Positions 34,213-43,799 of a stretch of 64,000 bases of DNA are shown piece after piece. Source of the DNA: Acidobacteriota bacterium. Its GTDB lineage: Bacteria > Acidobacteriota > Thermoanaerobaculia > Multivoradales > Multivoraceae. Position numbers and translations under genes: made by a program. Numbering within the stretch: the stretch's first letter is position 1; each line of letters begins with the position of its first letter. The stretch lies in assembly GCA_028875725.1 (NCBI GenBank), contig JAPPCR010000023.1, positions 310,001-374,000 of the forward strand. Reading direction: 5' to 3'. The notes beneath the pieces are model-generated. The model ran no database searches, was not told the origin of the DNA, and was given only the letters and a program-made list of their open reading frames with translations.

Positions 34213-35333
34213 CAGCCGGCCCTCCCCCGGCGCCCGGAGGTTCCGCGCTCCGCGATCTCGCACACCCGGGCGGCGATGTCGCTCGCCGCGTCGGTCCGAC
34301 TCAGGCCCCGAGCCGCCCCCGCCATCGCCAGCAGACGCCCGCGATCCGCAATCAGCCGGGCGCAGCGGTCCGCCGCTGCTTCGCCCTGCAGGTCGTCCTG
34401 GTCGACCAGGATCGCGGCTCCCGCCCCGACCATTGCGCAGGCGTTCCCGCGCTGGTGCCCGGCGGCCATCGGCAGCGGGACATAGACCGCCGGCCGGCCG
34501 GCGGCGGCGATCTCGGCCACGGTCACCGCTCCGGCGCGCGACACGATCAGGTCGTGCGCCTGCATGGCGCCGGCGGTGTCCCGGATGAAGCCGGTCACCG
34601 TCGAGGAAAGCGCCGGCGTGGCCACTCCCCGGTAACGGTCGCGGGTCTCGTCGACCCAGGCCGGGCCGGACTGGTGCGTGACTTCGACCCGGCTCGGCCC
34701 GGCGGCACGGGCGAACAGACCGGGCAGATGACGGTTGAGCGCATTGGAACCCTGACTGCCGCCAAGCACCAGGACCCGAACGCGGTCGCCCGGAAGACGC
34801 AGTTCCTCGATCTCCCGGAAGGCCCGCCGCACCGGCACGCCGACCAGCCGCGCCTCGCACAAGAGGCTCCCGGCCGCGGACTCGAAGGCGACGCCCGCCT
34901 CGGTCGCGAAGCGCGACAGTCTCCGGTTGGCGGCGCCGCTCTCCGCGTTCGGTTCGAGCAGGTAGAGCCCGCAGCCATGGAGCCGGGCGGCCAGAGCCGC
35001 CGGCGCGCAGACATAGCCGCCCGTCGCGAACACGAGCGCCGCGCGGAACCGGCGCAGCAACGCCGCGGCGCGGAGGGTCGAGAACAGGAGGACCGCCAGG
35101 GCAACCGCACGCTGCGCGCCGCCGCGGTCGACGAACGGTCGGGCGGGGAGCGCCCTGAAGTCGACTCCGGCCGACGCCACCAACCGTTCCTCGAGGCTGC
35201 CGCGGCGGCCGACCCAGGCGGCGTTCCAGCCGAGAGTCCGCAGCTCGTCGGCCACCGCCAGGCCGGGGAAGACGTGGCCGCCCGTGCCGCCGCCGGAAAA
35301 GACGACCGTGCCGCGGTGAGTGCCGGTGCTCAT
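34212..35333 (-). CDS. murG: UDP-GlcNAc--undecaprenyl-PP-MurNAc-pentapeptide GlcNAc transferase
   Basis: MurG makes lipid II from lipid I on the inner face of the cytoplasmic membrane. It is a GT-B fold GT28 enzyme of 373 aa. GGGTGGHVFPGLAVADEL is the acceptor-side loop, FATGGYVCAPAALAA the second G loop, VLVLGGSQGSNALNRHLP the third, and RAGAVTVAEIAAAGRPAVYVPLP the donor-binding segment. The ATG at 35333 overlaps the ftsW stop (ATGA). Confidence 0.96.
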   Translation of the reverse strand: MSTGTHRGTVVFSGGGTGGHVFPGLAVADELRTLGWNAAWVGRRGSLEERLVASAGVDFRALPARPFVDRGGAQRAVALAVLLFSTLRAAALLRRFRAALVFATGGYVCAPAALAARLHGCGLYLLEPNAESGAANRRLSRFATEAGVAFESAAGSLLCEARLVGVPVRRAFREIEELRLPGDRVRVLVLGGSQGSNALNRHLPGLFARAAGPSRVEVTHQSGPAWVDETRDRYRGVATPALSSTVTGFIRDTAGAMQAHDLIVSRAGAVTVAEIAAAGRPAVYVPLPMAAGHQRGNACAMVGAGAAILVDQDDLQGEAAADRCARLIADRGRLLAMAGAARGLSRTDAASDIAARVCEIAERGTSGRRGRAG

Positions 35334-36406
35334 CCATGCTCCGAGACGCTCAACAGCAGACCGCAGGCGATGAGGGTCATGACGAGGGACGACCCCCCGT
35401 GCGACAGGAACGGCAGCGGCGTGCCGGTCACCGGCACCAGGCCGACCGTGACGCTGACGTTCACCAGGACCTGGATCAGGACCGCCGACGTCAGCCCCCA
35501 GGCAAGGAAGCGACCGAAAGCATCCGGAGCGCGGTGTCCGGCGGCATAGCCGCGCCAGGCAAGCACCGAAAAGGCGGCCAACACCGCGGCGGCGCCGAGC
35601 AGGCCGAGTTCCTCGCTGACGATCGAGAAGATGAAGTCGGAACTCGCGAGCGGCAGGAAGTAGAGCTTCTGGGCGCTTTCTCCCAGACCCTGGCCGGTCA
35701 GGCCGCCCGATCCGATCGCGATCCAGGACTGCAGCACCTGGAAGCCGTTTCCGGAGGGATCGTTCTCGGGTGAAAGAAAGCCGAGGAGGCGTTCCCTGCG
35801 GTAGGGCTCCGACCAGATGAAGACAGCGAACAACCCCGGCAGAACCACCATCGCGGGAGCGATCCAGCGCCAGGAGAGGCCGGCAAGGAAGAGCATGACC
35901 CCGGCGATCCCCAGAATGAGCGCGGCGCTGCCGAAGTCCGGCGCCTGCAGGACGAGCAGGGTGACCAGCCCCACCGCGAGGCCGCAGGGCACGAGCACCC
36001 GGGGCTGGCTGACACCCTCCGGACAGCGGTGGATCTGGTAGGCGACGAAGACGACGACCGCGATCTTGGCCAGCTCCGACGGCTGGAAGGTCAGCGGCCC
36101 CACGGACAGCCAGCGGCTGCTGCCGTTGATCGGCGCCGACGCCAGCACGACGACCAGCAGGAGGAGCGACGCACCAAGGCCGGCATGGACCAGCCATGGC
36201 TTCGCCCAGCGCCGGTAGTCGATGCTCATGATGACAAGCATCGCCACCAGGCCGAAGACGGCCGCGAGCAACTGGGTGACGAACTGGCGCTTGAAGCCGC
36301 CGCCGGGGTCGGGCGGGTTGGCCGAGTAGACCATCACCAGGCCCGCCACGACGAGCAGCACGACGACCATGAAGAGGACCTTGTCGATCGCGAGCTTCCT
36401 AGCCAT
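35330..36406 (-). CDS. ftsW: SEDS peptidoglycan glycosyltransferase FtsW
   Basis: FtsW polymerises lipid II at the septum together with FtsI. The 358-aa protein has about ten membrane segments and the SEDS motifs SSRWLSVGPLTFQPSELAKI, LLQAPDFGSA, GLTGQGLGESAQKLYFLP and the C-terminal GTPLPFLSHGGSSL. The conserved catalytic aspartate lies in the large periplasmic loop. The start overlaps the murD stop by eight bases. Confidence 0.95.
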   Translation of the reverse strand: MARKLAIDKVLFMVVVLLVVAGLVMVYSANPPDPGGGFKRQFVTQLLAAVFGLVAMLVIMSIDYRRWAKPWLVHAGLGASLLLLVVVLASAPINGSSRWLSVGPLTFQPSELAKIAVVVFVAYQIHRCPEGVSQPRVLVPCGLAVGLVTLLVLQAPDFGSAALILGIAGVMLFLAGLSWRWIAPAMVVLPGLFAVFIWSEPYRRERLLGFLSPENDPSGNGFQVLQSWIAIGSGGLTGQGLGESAQKLYFLPLASSDFIFSIVSEELGLLGAAAVLAAFSVLAWRGYAAGHRAPDAFGRFLAWGLTSAVLIQVLVNVSVTVGLVPVTGTPLPFLSHGGSSLVMTLIACGLLLSVSEHG

Positions 36407-37853
36407 GGCCGCGCTCCCCGCCGGCCATCGCCAGCGCCCGCACCTGTTCCTCGAAGCGGCGGCCGCGCTCCGCGAAGTCCTCGAACTGGTCGAAGCTGGC
36501 GCAGGCCGGCGACAGCAGTACCGCCTGGCCTTCGCTCGCGGCCGCCGACGCCGCTTCGACCGCGCGCTCCAGCGTCCCGCACGGGCGGCACTCGACAGCG
36601 CCGCGGAGCACCGAGGCGATGACCGGGGCCGCCTCGCCGATCAGGTACACCGCCGCCGCCCTGGCGCCGGCCACCGACGCCAGTTCGGCGAAGGCCGCGC
36701 CCTCGTCCTTCGCCCGGCCGCCGAGGATCAGGTGGACGCTGCCCTCACCGAACCCGGTCAGCGCCTTCATCGTCGCCGCCGGGTTCGTCGCCTTGGAGTC
36801 GTTGTAGTAGCGGACGCCGCCGACCGTGCCGACGAGGCGCATCCGATGGGGCAGGCCGTCGAAGCCGCGCAACGCCGGCGCGAAGCGGCTCGGATCGGCG
36901 CCGACGGCCGCCGCGAGCAGAGCGGCCGCCATCGCGTTCTCCACGTTGTGCAAGCCGTCGAGCGCCAGGTCGTCAAGCCGGAACAGCTCTCGCCGGAACT
37001 CCGGCCCCACCTCGATCACCCGGTCGCGGTCGAGATAGCAGCCATCCTCGACCTGTCGCAGCCGGGAGAAGAACCGGCGCCTCACGGCGGCCGGCGCGCC
37101 GTCGCGGCCGCTGCTCCAGCGGCGGGCCTCACCGTCGTCGGCGTTCACGACCGCGACGTCGCCGGCGGCCTGCCTGCCGAAGATGCGCGCCTTCGCGGCG
37201 GCGTACTCGGAGACGTTCGCGTAGCGGTCGAGATGGTCGGGGCTGATGTTGAGCAGGGCCGCCGCACGGGGGCGGAACCGGTCGATCCCCTCGAGCTGGA
37301 AGCTGGAGAGCTCCACGACGAAGACGCGGCCCGGCGGACCGTCCACCCGAGCGCATAGCGGCGTGCCGATGTTGCCGCAGACCTCCACCGGGTAACCGGC
37401 CGCCTCGAGCAGCGCCCCGGTGAGCGCGGTCGTCGTGCTCTTGCCGTTGCTGCCCGTCACGCCGACCACGGTCGGCGAAGCCTCAGCCTCCAGGAGGCGC
37501 CAGGCGAGTTCGACTTCGGCCAGGATCGGAACGCGGGCCGAGCGGGCGGCTCGCAGCAGCGGACGGTCTGGCGGCACACCCGGACTCAGCACGATCGCGT
37601 CGAGGTCGGCCGGCAACTCCGCCCCTTCTTCGGCCAGAAGCTCGTCGACCCGCTCCGTTCGCAACAGCTCACCGGCTCCAGGAGGCAGGTCCTCGGCCAG
37701 ACGGCCGTCGACCGCCACCACGCGGACGTCCCGGTCGGAGAGCACCCGGGACGCCGCCACCCCCGACAAGCCCAGGCCGTAGACCAGCGCACTTTCCCAG
37801 GCGGAAACCGGCGCCGCCATGGACGTCCCCATACGGCTCACTTCAAGAGTCAC
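36399..37853 (-). CDS. murD: UDP-N-acetylmuramoylalanine--D-glutamate ligase
   Basis: MurD adds D-glutamate. LVYGLGLSGVAASRVL is the UDP-binding domain start, VVGVTGSNGKSTTTALTGA the ATP loop, ELSSFQLEGI and NISPDHLDRY the metal and substrate motifs, and YNDSKATNPAATMKAL and LLSPACASFDQFEDFAERG the C-terminal domain. The length is 484 aa. The GTG at 37853 is supported by GAGG six bases upstream; the next ATG (37832) would shorten the N-terminus by seven residues. Confidence 0.95.
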   Translation of the reverse strand: MTLEVSRMGTSMAAPVSAWESALVYGLGLSGVAASRVLSDRDVRVVAVDGRLAEDLPPGAGELLRTERVDELLAEEGAELPADLDAIVLSPGVPPDRPLLRAARSARVPILAEVELAWRLLEAEASPTVVGVTGSNGKSTTTALTGALLEAAGYPVEVCGNIGTPLCARVDGPPGRVFVVELSSFQLEGIDRFRPRAAALLNISPDHLDRYANVSEYAAAKARIFGRQAAGDVAVVNADDGEARRWSSGRDGAPAAVRRRFFSRLRQVEDGCYLDRDRVIEVGPEFRRELFRLDDLALDGLHNVENAMAAALLAAAVGADPSRFAPALRGFDGLPHRMRLVGTVGGVRYYNDSKATNPAATMKALTGFGEGSVHLILGGRAKDEGAAFAELASVAGARAAAVYLIGEAAPVIASVLRGAVECRPCGTLERAVEAASAAASEGQAVLLSPACASFDQFEDFAERGRRFEEQVRALAMAGGERGHG

Positions 37854-37856
37854 CCG

Positions 37857-38933
37857 CTACCTCAACTTCAGGGTCGAGAGACCCAGGAACGCGAACAGGA
37901 CGGCGAGGATCCAGAAGCGGACGATGACCTGGTTCTCGCTCCAGCCGCGGAGCTCGAAGTGGTGGTGCAGCGGCGCCATCCGCAGCACCCGCTTGCCGGT
38001 CATCTTGAAGGACGCCACCTGGACGATCACCGACAGCGCCTCCAGCACGAACAGCCCGCCGACCAGGACCAGCAGCAGCTCCTGCTTGGAGAGCACGGCC
38101 ACCGCGCCGATCGTGCCGCCGATCGCCAGCGACCCGACGTCGCCCATGAACACCTGGGCGGGATGGGCGTTGAACCAGAGGAAGCCCAGACTGGCGCCGA
38201 CCAGGGCGGAACAGATGATCGCGACCTCACCGGCCCCCGGCACGTAGGACACCTGCAGGTAGCGGGCGGCGATCGAGTTGCCGGCGATGTAGGCGAAGAC
38301 CGCGTAGGTGGCGGCCGCGACCAGGGTGGCGCCGATGGCCAACCCGTCGAGCCCGTCCGTCAGGTTGACCGCGTTCGAGGATCCCGCGATCAGGATGGCG
38401 ACGAACGGGATGTAGAAGACCCCGAGTTCGAGCACGAGGGTCTTGAAGAACGGGAAGCTCAGGTTCGCGTCGAGGTCCGTGAGGTTGACGAGGGCGGCGC
38501 CGAGTGCCGCGCCGACGACCAGCTGCAGGGCGAACTTCGCCCTCATGCTCAGGCCCCCGTTGTCGCGCCGCCTCACCTTGAGCAGGTCGTCGACGAAGCC
38601 GACGGCGCCCAGCCCGATCGTCGTACCGATGGCGAGCCAGACGTAGACGTTCGAAAGGTCCGACCAGAGCAGCGTCGGCACGATGACGGCGGTCAGGATC
38701 AACAGCCCGCCCATCGTCGGCGTACCGGCCTTGCTCTGGTGCCGCTCCGGCCCCTCCTCGCGGATCGTCTGGCCGATCGAGAGCCGCCGGGCCGCCCGAA
38801 TGAAACTGGGGCCCAGGACCAGGCTGAGCACGACGCCGGTCAGAGCCGCGCAGGCGCAACGGAAGGTGATGTACTGAATGACGTTGAAGGGTGCGATCCG
38901 CTCGCCGAGCGGCAACAGCAGGTCCAGGAGCAT
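37857..38933 (-). CDS. mraY: Phospho-MurNAc-pentapeptide-transferase MraY
   Basis: MraY attaches phospho-MurNAc-pentapeptide to undecaprenyl phosphate, giving lipid I. The 358-aa protein has ten membrane segments and the family motifs EGPERHQSKAGTPTMGGLL, GFVDDLLKV (catalytic Asp pair), SSNAVNLTDGLDGLA, NAHPAQVFMGDVGSLAIGG and APLHHHFELRGWSE. The ATG at 38933 shares one base with the murF stop (TGATG). Confidence 0.96.
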   Translation of the reverse strand: MLLDLLLPLGERIAPFNVIQYITFRCACAALTGVVLSLVLGPSFIRAARRLSIGQTIREEGPERHQSKAGTPTMGGLLILTAVIVPTLLWSDLSNVYVWLAIGTTIGLGAVGFVDDLLKVRRRDNGGLSMRAKFALQLVVGAALGAALVNLTDLDANLSFPFFKTLVLELGVFYIPFVAILIAGSSNAVNLTDGLDGLAIGATLVAAATYAVFAYIAGNSIAARYLQVSYVPGAGEVAIICSALVGASLGFLWFNAHPAQVFMGDVGSLAIGGTIGAVAVLSKQELLLVLVGGLFVLEALSVIVQVASFKMTGKRVLRMAPLHHHFELRGWSENQVIVRFWILAVLFAFLGLSTLKLR

Positions 38934-40393
38934 CAGTTCGGCCTCTCCTGAAGCAGCGCCTCCACCAGGTGCTCCAGCGCCGCGCCTCGCGAGCCCTTGA
39001 CGAGGACCACGTCGCCCTCCCCGATCAGAAGGGGGGCCCCCGCGCTCGCGGCCCGCGTGTCCTCGAACCAGGCGGTCTCGACGCCAGCCTCCCCGGCGGC
39101 CGCGACCGTCCCGGACGCCAGCTCGCCGACGCCGACGACCAGGCCGAAACCGCGTTCCGCCGCGTCGCGGCCCAACTGCCGGTGGTAGCGGCGCTCGGCG
39201 CTGCCCAACTCCAGCATGTCGCCCAGAATCGCGACATGGCGCTGGCCGTCGAGCAGGCGCGCCGCCTCGAGCGCCAGGCGCGCCGCCTCGGGGTTCGAGT
39301 TGTACGAGTCGTCCACCAGGGTGGCGCCCGACGGCAGCGAGACGACTTCGCCGCGGCCGGCGCCGGGACGGGAACGGCGCGCCGCCGACGCGACTTTCTC
39401 GATCGGCACGCCCAGCCGCAGGGCGCAGGCCGCCGCGGCCAGGAAGTTCTCGACGTTCACCCTGCCGTGCAGCGGCAACTCGACGTTCGCCGAGGCACCC
39501 CGGTACTCCAGCCTGAATCGCGTGCCCGGCTCTCCAGCCAGGGGCTCGACCCCGTGAGCCGTGACCTCGGCCCGCGGAAGCTTGCTCCGCGCCGGTTCCA
39601 CTTCGTACCAGACCACGCTCTCCACACTCTTCGCCCTGGCCGGGGCCGCCTCCCGGCGCCGCGCAGCCAGGTATCGCTCGACCAGACCGACCACTCGCGG
39701 GTCGCCGGCGTTGGCGACGATCAGACCGTCGGCGGCGAGGCCTTCCAGGAGTTCCGCCTTGGCACGGGCGATCGCCTCGACGTCCGCCGGGGCGCCGGCC
39801 GGTTCCTCGAAGCCGGCGAGATGCGCCGGCCGGACGTTCGTGAAGATGGCCACGTCCGGCCGCCCCAGGCGGCTCACCGCCGCCAGTTCGCCCGGCACCG
39901 ACATCCCCATCTCGGCGACCAACCACTCGCAATCCGTGCCCGTGGCCAGCAGCGTAAGCGGGAAACCGAGCAGGTTGTTCAGGTTGCCCGGGCTCTTGCG
40001 TACCCGCCAGCATTCGCCGAGCAGGAGGGCCAGCAGGTCCTTCGTCGTCGTCTTTCCCGCGGAGCCGGTCACTGCGGCCACGCGGATATCGAGAAGCCGC
40101 CGGTGATCGCGAGTCAGCTCGTGCAGCGCCTCCGCCACGTCGTCGACCCGGATCTGGGGACAGCCGGCGTCCGCCGCGGGCGTTCTGACCACCGCCGCCG
40201 CCGCGCCCGCGGCCAGGGCTGCCGCCACGAAGCGGTGACCGTCGGTCCGCTCTCCGGGCAGCGCGAAGAAGAGCTCGCCGCCTTCGACCCGCCGCGAATC
40301 GATCGCGGCGCCGCGGTAGCAGGCGCCGCCGTCGACCTCTCCGATCAGTGTGCCGTTCATGACTTTGGCCGCATCAGCGAGGAGCCGCCTCAC
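38933..40393 (-). CDS. murF: UDP-MurNAc-tripeptide--D-alanyl-D-alanine ligase
   Basis: MurF adds D-Ala-D-Ala to the stem peptide. Motifs are AAIDSRRVEGGELFFALPG (UDP-substrate domain), AAVTGSAGKTTTKDLLA (ATP loop), SPGNLNNLLGFPLTLL, and DDSYNSNPEAARLAL in the C-domain. The length is 486 aa. The GTG at 40393 overlaps the murE stop (GTGA). No ddl gene for the dipeptide is present in the window. Confidence 0.95.
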   Translation of the reverse strand: MRRLLADAAKVMNGTLIGEVDGGACYRGAAIDSRRVEGGELFFALPGERTDGHRFVAAALAAGAAAAVVRTPAADAGCPQIRVDDVAEALHELTRDHRRLLDIRVAAVTGSAGKTTTKDLLALLLGECWRVRKSPGNLNNLLGFPLTLLATGTDCEWLVAEMGMSVPGELAAVSRLGRPDVAIFTNVRPAHLAGFEEPAGAPADVEAIARAKAELLEGLAADGLIVANAGDPRVVGLVERYLAARRREAAPARAKSVESVVWYEVEPARSKLPRAEVTAHGVEPLAGEPGTRFRLEYRGASANVELPLHGRVNVENFLAAAACALRLGVPIEKVASAARRSRPGAGRGEVVSLPSGATLVDDSYNSNPEAARLALEAARLLDGQRHVAILGDMLELGSAERRYHRQLGRDAAERGFGLVVGVGELASGTVAAAGEAGVETAWFEDTRAASAGAPLLIGEGDVVLVKGSRGAALEHLVEALLQERPN

Positions 40394-41946
40394 CTCGAAG
40401 GCGCCTTCCGCCCTCCGGGCAACCCGGAGGCGCTCAGCGCAACCAGTGCCTCCCCGGCCTCCTCCCGGTCGCGGAATGGCAGCTTGCGTTTCCCGATGGT
40501 CTGCGTCGTCTCATGGCCCTTGCCCGCGATGAGCACCGCCCAGCCGGGTTCGGCGGCGGCCAGCGTGACGGCTCGACGAATCGCGGACCGGCGGTCCGGA
40601 ACTACCTCGTGGCCGCAACCCCCGGCCGCGCCGAGTCCCGCCACGATCGTCCGGTGAATCAGCGCCGGGTCCTCGCTCCGGGGATTGTCGTCGGTGACGA
40701 TGGCGAGATCCGCCAACTCGCCCACGGCGCGTCCCATCAACTCCCGCTTGCCGCGATCCCGGTCGCCGCCGCAGCCGAACACCACGAGGATGCGCCTGTC
40801 GCTCAGTTCGCGGATCGCCTCGATCGCGGCGCGCAGGCCGCAGTCGGTGTGGGCGTAGTCGATGAGCACCGGAAACTCCTGGCCGCGGTCCACCGGCTCC
40901 AACCGGCCGTCCGGGGGCTTCTCCGCGGCCACCGCGGCGCGGATCGCGTCCGGCGGCACTCCCAGGACGTTCGCCGCCGTGACCGCCGCCGTCAGGTTTT
41001 CGAGGTTGAACCGGCCGAGCAGCCGGCTGACGAGCGAGAGACGGAGCCCGGGCGCCTCGACCTCGGCCCGAATGCCCGCGAGGTCGAGCTCGGACCGGAC
41101 GACGCGCACCTCGGCACCGCTACGGCCGGCGGCGCTGTAACGCCACACGTCAGCGTGGTTCCCGACCTCCAGCGCCAGCCTGCGGCCGTACTCGTCGTCG
41201 ACGTTGATCACCGCACGACCGCCCGAGCGGAGCAGGGAGAAGAGCCGGCGCTTGGCCTCGTAGTAGGCCTCCATCGAGGAGTGATAGTCGAGATGGTCGC
41301 GGGTCAGATTCGTGAACACGGCGACGTCGAACCTCATCCCGTTCAGCCGCCCCTGATCGAGCGCATGAGACGAGACCTCGATCGCCGCGGACCGCGCTCC
41401 CAGATCCACCGCCCGCCTGAGCATCCGAAACAGGTCGCTGCTCTCCGGCGTCGTCCGGTCGGAAGCCGCGGAACTCAGCGGGCTCGTGTCGGAGCCCCCG
41501 TCGCCCGGCACGTGCGCCCTCCGGCCCAGGGTCCCGATCACCGCGGCCGATCGTCCAGCCTGGGTCAGACAGGAACCGATCAACTGGGCGGTCGTCGTCT
41601 TGCCGTTGGTGCCGGTGACCCCGACGGTCAGGAGCTCCCGCTCGGGGTGGTCGTAGAGCCTTGCGGCCACCGGCCCCATCTGGCCCCGTGGATCGTCGAC
41701 CTCCAGCCAGGGAACGGAAGGCGCGGCAGGCGGCGGTCCGAAGGAGAGGACAGCGGAGGCGCCGCGGGCTATGGCATCGGTCGCGAAAGCCCGGCCATCG
41801 TGGACCTCGCCCCGCCAGGCGACGAAGAGGTCGCCGCTTCCGATGCGCCGGGAGTCGTGCTGAATCCCCGTGACTTCCGTGTCGGCCGCGGGAAGGCTCA
41901 GCTCTGAGCGCAGAGGCAGGTCGGCGACCGCGTCGCCGAGTCTCAT
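40390..41946 (-). CDS. murE: UDP-MurNAc-tripeptide synthetase MurE, meso-DAP type
   Basis: MurE adds the third residue of the stem peptide. ATP loop GVTGTNGKTTTAQLIG, STDYA-equivalent IEVSSHALDQGRLNG, NLTRDHLDYH and VLIDYAHTDCGLRAA are all present. The diagnostic DNPR sequence occurs in TDDNPRSEDP, which in this family marks meso-diaminopimelate as the substrate rather than lysine. The length is 518 aa. The ATG at 41946 shares a base with the ftsI stop (TGATG); upstream in-frame codons belong to ftsI. Confidence 0.95.
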   Translation of the reverse strand: MRLGDAVADLPLRSELSLPAADTEVTGIQHDSRRIGSGDLFVAWRGEVHDGRAFATDAIARGASAVLSFGPPPAAPSVPWLEVDDPRGQMGPVAARLYDHPERELLTVGVTGTNGKTTTAQLIGSCLTQAGRSAAVIGTLGRRAHVPGDGGSDTSPLSSAASDRTTPESSDLFRMLRRAVDLGARSAAIEVSSHALDQGRLNGMRFDVAVFTNLTRDHLDYHSSMEAYYEAKRRLFSLLRSGGRAVINVDDEYGRRLALEVGNHADVWRYSAAGRSGAEVRVVRSELDLAGIRAEVEAPGLRLSLVSRLLGRFNLENLTAAVTAANVLGVPPDAIRAAVAAEKPPDGRLEPVDRGQEFPVLIDYAHTDCGLRAAIEAIRELSDRRILVVFGCGGDRDRGKRELMGRAVGELADLAIVTDDNPRSEDPALIHRTIVAGLGAAGGCGHEVVPDRRSAIRRAVTLAAAEPGWAVLIAGKGHETTQTIGKRKLPFRDREEAGEALVALSASGLPGGRKAPSR

Positions 41947-43799
41947 CAGCTCGATCCCGCCGCCGTCCACAGCTCGCCCTCCGTCGGCGCGTCATCCTGA
42001 TCGGGGCCCGCGGACTGGCCGCCCGCAGCCGCGACCCGGACCTGCGGCGGCCCTTCGAGCGGCGCGGGCGCCGGCTGCAACCAGACGGGCTGGCTCCAGC
42101 CCATCGGCTGGCGCGACGGCGTCGCGCCGAGATAGAACAGGGCTTCGCTGATGATGCGCTGAAAGGCCGGCGCCGCCACTTCACCGCCGGAGGTCGAGAC
42201 GGTCGGCTCATCGATCATCACCAGGCAGACCAGGCGCGGCGCCCGCGCTGGAGCGATGCCGACGAAACCGGCGACGCGGCCGGTCTCCGAGTAACCGGAA
42301 GCGTCCGACTTCTCGGCCGTACCCGTCTTGCCGGCCACCCGGTAGCCGGCGATCGCCGCCTTGCGGCCCGTGCCGCTGACGACGACCTCCTCGAGCAGGC
42401 GGATCACCCGGTACGCGGTCGCCCTGGAGATCACGCGATGGCCACGGTTGCTGGGCCGCATGTCGACGACCTCCCCTTCCCGTTCCAGCGCGCGCACCAG
42501 GTAGGGCCGGTTCCAGACTCCGCCGTTGGCGACCGCGGCGTAGGCATTCGCAAGCTGGAGGGGCGTCACCGCGACACCGTGGCCCATCGAGGCGTACGCC
42601 GTCGTCTCCTGGTCCCAGACCCGCAGCGGAACGATGCCCGGGTGTTCGCCGTCGAGATCGATGCCGGTGACTTCGCCGAAGCCGAACGCCGTGACCAGCT
42701 CCTGCATCGTCTCCGACCCGGCCAGGCCACCCGCCTTGATCGCGCAGACGTTGCTCGACTTGGCGATCGCGGTGCGGAAGGTGAGTTCAGGAAACGGCTT
42801 GTGGTCCTTGATCAGGGCCTTGCCGACCCGGATCCGGCCGTTGCCGCAGTTCATGATCTGGTCGGGATGCACCACGCCTCGTTCGAACGCCCCGGCCGCC
42901 GTGATCATCTTGAACGTCGAGCCCGGTTCGTAGGAGTCCTGCAACGCACGGTTCCGCCGCTCGTTCGGGCCAAAGTCGCCGAAGCGGTTTGGATCGAAGG
43001 TCGGGTAGGAGGCCATCGCCAGCACCGCCGAGTCCTCGGGGGCCAGGATGACGACGCTGCCGGCACTGGCGCCCGTCGACTCGATCGTCTCGCGCAGGGC
43101 GCGCTCGGCGAGGTGCTGGATCGTCGCGTCGATCGTCAGATGGAGGTCCGCCCCCGGTTTCGGTTCGCCCAGGGAACCGGCAACCACGACCAGTCGCTGC
43201 TGGCCATCGCGAAGGACGTGCCTTCTGACCGATTCACCCGCGACTTCCCTGTCGTAGCGGTACTCCAGGCCGGCGAGGCTGCGGTCGGTGCCGACGAAGC
43301 CAAGCACGTGAGCCATCAGGGGGCCCATCGGGTACCTGCGCTTGCTCTCGCCCAGGAAGTAAAGGCCGGGGAACGCGGACAGGTCGATCCGGTCGGCTAC
43401 CTCGCGATCGAGCTTGCGCGCCAGGGGCACATGGCCCGGTTTGTTGAGCAACGCCTCGATCCGTTCCCTGGACCGACCGACCAGGGGAGCGATCTCCGCG
43501 GCAACGACCGACGGCTCGCCCACCTTCGCGGTTTCGGCGTAGAGCGTGCTCGTCCCCACCGAGACGGCGAGTGGCCTGCGGCGGGCGTCGTAGATCGTGC
43601 CCCGCTTGGGATTCAGCACGACTTCGCTTCGCTGCTGGCGGGCGGCCCGTTCGCGGTACTCGTCAGCCCCGCTGATCTGCAGGTCGAACAGCCGAACGGC
43701 AATCGCGCCCATCCACAGACCACAGAACGCGACCAGCACCGCCAACCTTCCGACGTAGCGGCGGCGGGCGCTCCGCGCCCGGGGTCCCAGCGTGGTCAC
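41946..43799 (-). CDS. ftsI: Septal penicillin-binding protein FtsI (PBP3, transpeptidase)
   Basis: FtsI cross-links septal peptidoglycan and partners with FtsW. The 617-aa class B PBP has one N-terminal membrane anchor (about 17-38), a dimerisation region with NPKRGTIYDARRRPLAVS and FLGESKRRYPMGPLMAHVLGF, and the transpeptidase domain with all three motifs: STFK in YEPGSTFKMI, SSN in IAKSSNVCA, and KTG in VAGKTGTAEKSDASGY. There is no PASTA domain; a Pro/Gly-rich tail of about 60 residues follows. The GTG start overlaps the ftsL stop (GTGA). Confidence 0.95.
   Translation of the reverse strand: MTTLGPRARSARRRYVGRLAVLVAFCGLWMGAIAVRLFDLQISGADEYRERAARQQRSEVVLNPKRGTIYDARRRPLAVSVGTSTLYAETAKVGEPSVVAAEIAPLVGRSRERIEALLNKPGHVPLARKLDREVADRIDLSAFPGLYFLGESKRRYPMGPLMAHVLGFVGTDRSLAGLEYRYDREVAGESVRRHVLRDGQQRLVVVAGSLGEPKPGADLHLTIDATIQHLAERALRETIESTGASAGSVVILAPEDSAVLAMASYPTFDPNRFGDFGPNERRNRALQDSYEPGSTFKMITAAGAFERGVVHPDQIMNCGNGRIRVGKALIKDHKPFPELTFRTAIAKSSNVCAIKAGGLAGSETMQELVTAFGFGEVTGIDLDGEHPGIVPLRVWDQETTAYASMGHGVAVTPLQLANAYAAVANGGVWNRPYLVRALEREGEVVDMRPSNRGHRVISRATAYRVIRLLEEVVVSGTGRKAAIAGYRVAGKTGTAEKSDASGYSETGRVAGFVGIAPARAPRLVCLVMIDEPTVSTSGGEVAAPAFQRIISEALFYLGATPSRQPMGWSQPVWLQPAPAPLEGPPQVRVAAAGGQSAGPDQDDAPTEGELWTAAGSS

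Noticed and set aside
34212..36197. Longer murG frame with about 290 extra N-terminal codons
   Set aside because: The extension runs through ftsW in another frame and has no homology; the ATG at 35333 fits the family start and the ATGA overlap. The same holds for long extensions of murC, mraY, ftsQ and rsmH.
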